DNA of 64,000 nt, taken from NCBI RefSeq assembly GCF_020711195.1, contig NZ_JAJFAT010000001.1:220617-284616 (forward strand), given 5' to 3'. The stretch is from Halanaerobium polyolivorans (lineage in GTDB: Bacteria; Bacillota; Halanaerobiia; Halanaerobiales; Halanaerobiaceae). The notes beneath the pieces are model-generated. The model had not been told where the DNA came from, did no database searches, and was given only the letters and a program-made list of their open reading frames with translations. The translations under genes and the position numbers were made by a program. Each line of letters opens with the position of its first letter. Within the stretch, counting starts at the first letter, position 1. Below, in pieces: positions 63,096-64,000 of the stretch.

Positions 63096-64000
63096 TTAAT
63101 ACAATGGATAAACATTTAAGTGGATACCATAGTAATCATTTAATGGAACTCTAATACTAGCTTCTAGACCTGATTCTGTTGCTTTATAATCAAATCTGCC
63201 AGGTGCAGGGTTTCCACTAGGTTCACTACTATAATCTTGAACATATAGATTTGTGGTACCTGGTTCAAATGCCCAGCCATCAAGATAAACTTCAATCTCT
63301 ACAAAACTTCCATTTTCTGTAAATACTACATAACCTACATATTCAAATTGACCTGCATAAATATTTGCTTCTCCATTATCTGTAAGAATATCTTCATATT
63401 TAACATAAGTTGCCCAGTTACCACCTCTACCAGGATTATATCTATAAACTCCCACATCATGAGCAGCCCAAGCAGTTTCAGCAGCCATTATAAAGTTATT
63501 AAAGATATTAACTTCTACTACTGGAGTAGCTCCTGCCACAACTTCTGCTGGGGAACCGACTATAATAGAATCCCAGGCTTCTGAGCCTTCAAAATCCAAC
63601 TCTTCTACATAGTAGTCACCAGGTATCAGGTTTTCTAAAAGCTCTTCACCATAACCTGTACTAGGATCAATATCTATGGTAACTAACTCACCATTAGGAT
63701 AGGAATCTCCTGTCACCTCTACTGTAATCGAAGCAGGGAAGTCTACATCTCCTTCAACATCATTTAAGTCGAACTGTTTTGTTATCAATAGCTCACCTGT
63801 TAAATAGGTGTTTGTTATATTAACTTCTACTACTGGAGTAGCTCCTGCCACAACTTCTGCTGGGGAACCAACTATATCAGAATCCCAGGCTTCTGAACCA
63901 TCAAAATCCAACTCTTCTACATCGTAGTCACCAGGTATCAGGTTTTCTAAAAGCTCTTCACCATAACCTGTACTAGGATCAATATCTATGGTAACTAACT
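63096..64000 (-). CDS. Surface protein with prealbumin-like repeats, N-terminus beyond window
   Basis: The frame is open across 63096-64000 and runs off the right edge, so the ATG at 63911 is only an internal Met. Two near-identical 104-residue repeats are seen. They begin TGELLITKQFDLNDVEGD, a start of the SpaA/Cna-B type, and continue with VTGDSYPNGELVTID, LENLIPGDYYVEEL and GSEAWDS. The stretch VVAGATPVVEVNI links the units. After the repeats is a unique C-terminal domain of about 130 residues (HDVGVYRYNPGRGG, YVGYVVFTENGSFVEIE, GIHLNVYPLY). It has no LPxTG motif or membrane anchor. The proteins of this type are cell-surface or S-layer-associated. Attachment here is unknown. Confidence 0.8.
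   Translation of the reverse strand, partial: LVTIDIDPSTGYGEELLENLIPGDYDVEELDFDGSEAWDSDIVGSPAEVVAGATPVVEVNITNTYLTGELLITKQFDLNDVEGDVDFPASITVEVTGDSYPNGELVTIDIDPSTGYGEELLENLIPGDYYVEELDFEGSEAWDSIIVGSPAEVVAGATPVVEVNIFNNFIMAAETAWAAHDVGVYRYNPGRGGNWATYVKYEDILTDNGEANIYAGQFEYVGYVVFTENGSFVEIEVYLDGWAFEPGTTNLYVQDYSSEPSGNPAPGRFDYKATESGLEASIRVPLNDYYGIHLNVYPLY
63505..64000 (-). repeat. Direct 312-bp repeat in the surface-protein gene
   Basis: The stretch 63505-63688 recurs at 63817-64000 with an exact offset of 312 bp, with only scattered base changes. The repeat would continue past the window edge. It keeps the reading frame and encodes one prealbumin-like module. Confidence 0.9.

Overview
The window is 64 kb of AT-rich, gene-dense bacterial chromosome. 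Shine-Dalgarno sites are strong (AGGAGG type), TTG and GTG starts are frequent, and short intrinsic terminators separate most transcription units. A lysine riboswitch, a CtsR-type operator, the acetylase (DapH) branch of lysine synthesis and a YhaO/YhaN pair point to the Firmicutes. Glycine-betaine uptake, anaplerotic pyruvate carboxylase, malic enzyme, glutamate dehydrogenase and many Fe-S or flavin proteins suggest an anaerobic, salt-adapted member. A Halanaerobium-like organism is my best inference, but no rRNA is present to confirm it.

Layout. 1-4.8 kb: a cut SLC13 permease, an IS256-type transposase scrap, a truncated rsgA remnant, a methyltransferase, two flavodoxin-fold reductases, a PNPOx-like protein and a membrane protein. 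5-8.8 kb: clpB with a CtsR-like operator over its promoter, divergent from a Xer-type recombinase that seems to start at AUU. 8.8-13.8 kb: the operon lysA-dapA-dapB-dapH-aminotransferase under a lysine riboswitch and terminator. 14-21 kb: gdhA, the betaine ABC transporter and a DEAD-box helicase (both with terminator-like leaders), a GH31 scrap and a DUF815 ATPase. 21-28 kb: PRPP synthetase, a tiny membrane protein, a Y-family polymerase and a YhaO/YhaN-type nuclease-ATPase pair. 28-36 kb: membrane proteins, pyruvate carboxylase, a possible IS200/IS605 end, YihY/BrkB, and an autoregulated ArsR operon. 36-46 kb: CsaA, PepC, a short-chain dehydrogenase, citrate synthase, a nucleoside phosphorylase, a polyferredoxin, a DUF255 protein and a rhodanese. 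46-54 kb: acyltransferase, TVP38, QueG-like protein, a decayed methyltransferase, homoserine dehydrogenase, an acidic lipoprotein, a RelA/SpoT plus nucleotidyltransferase pair, and malic enzyme. 54-64 kb: YfcC carrier plus D-aminoacylase, a HAD phosphatase, DUF6485, DUF1385, a cyclase-family hydrolase, NadE, a macro-domain operon, a DUF3159 protein and a surface protein with 104-residue repeats that runs off the right edge.

Themes. Pyruvate carboxylase, malic enzyme and citrate synthase surround the C4/C6 node. GdhA, Hom and the dap operon draw nitrogen and aspartate into amino acids. Old mobile-element scraps and three decayed genes (rsgA, GH31, a methyltransferase) show past rearrangement, but no intact mobile element, CRISPR array, tRNA or rRNA was seen. 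The best leads for new biology are the ArsR/Met-rich/SHOCT operon, the RelA/SpoT-NTase pair, the membrane-hairpin SbcC-like ATPase, the two attenuator-like leaders and the AUU start.
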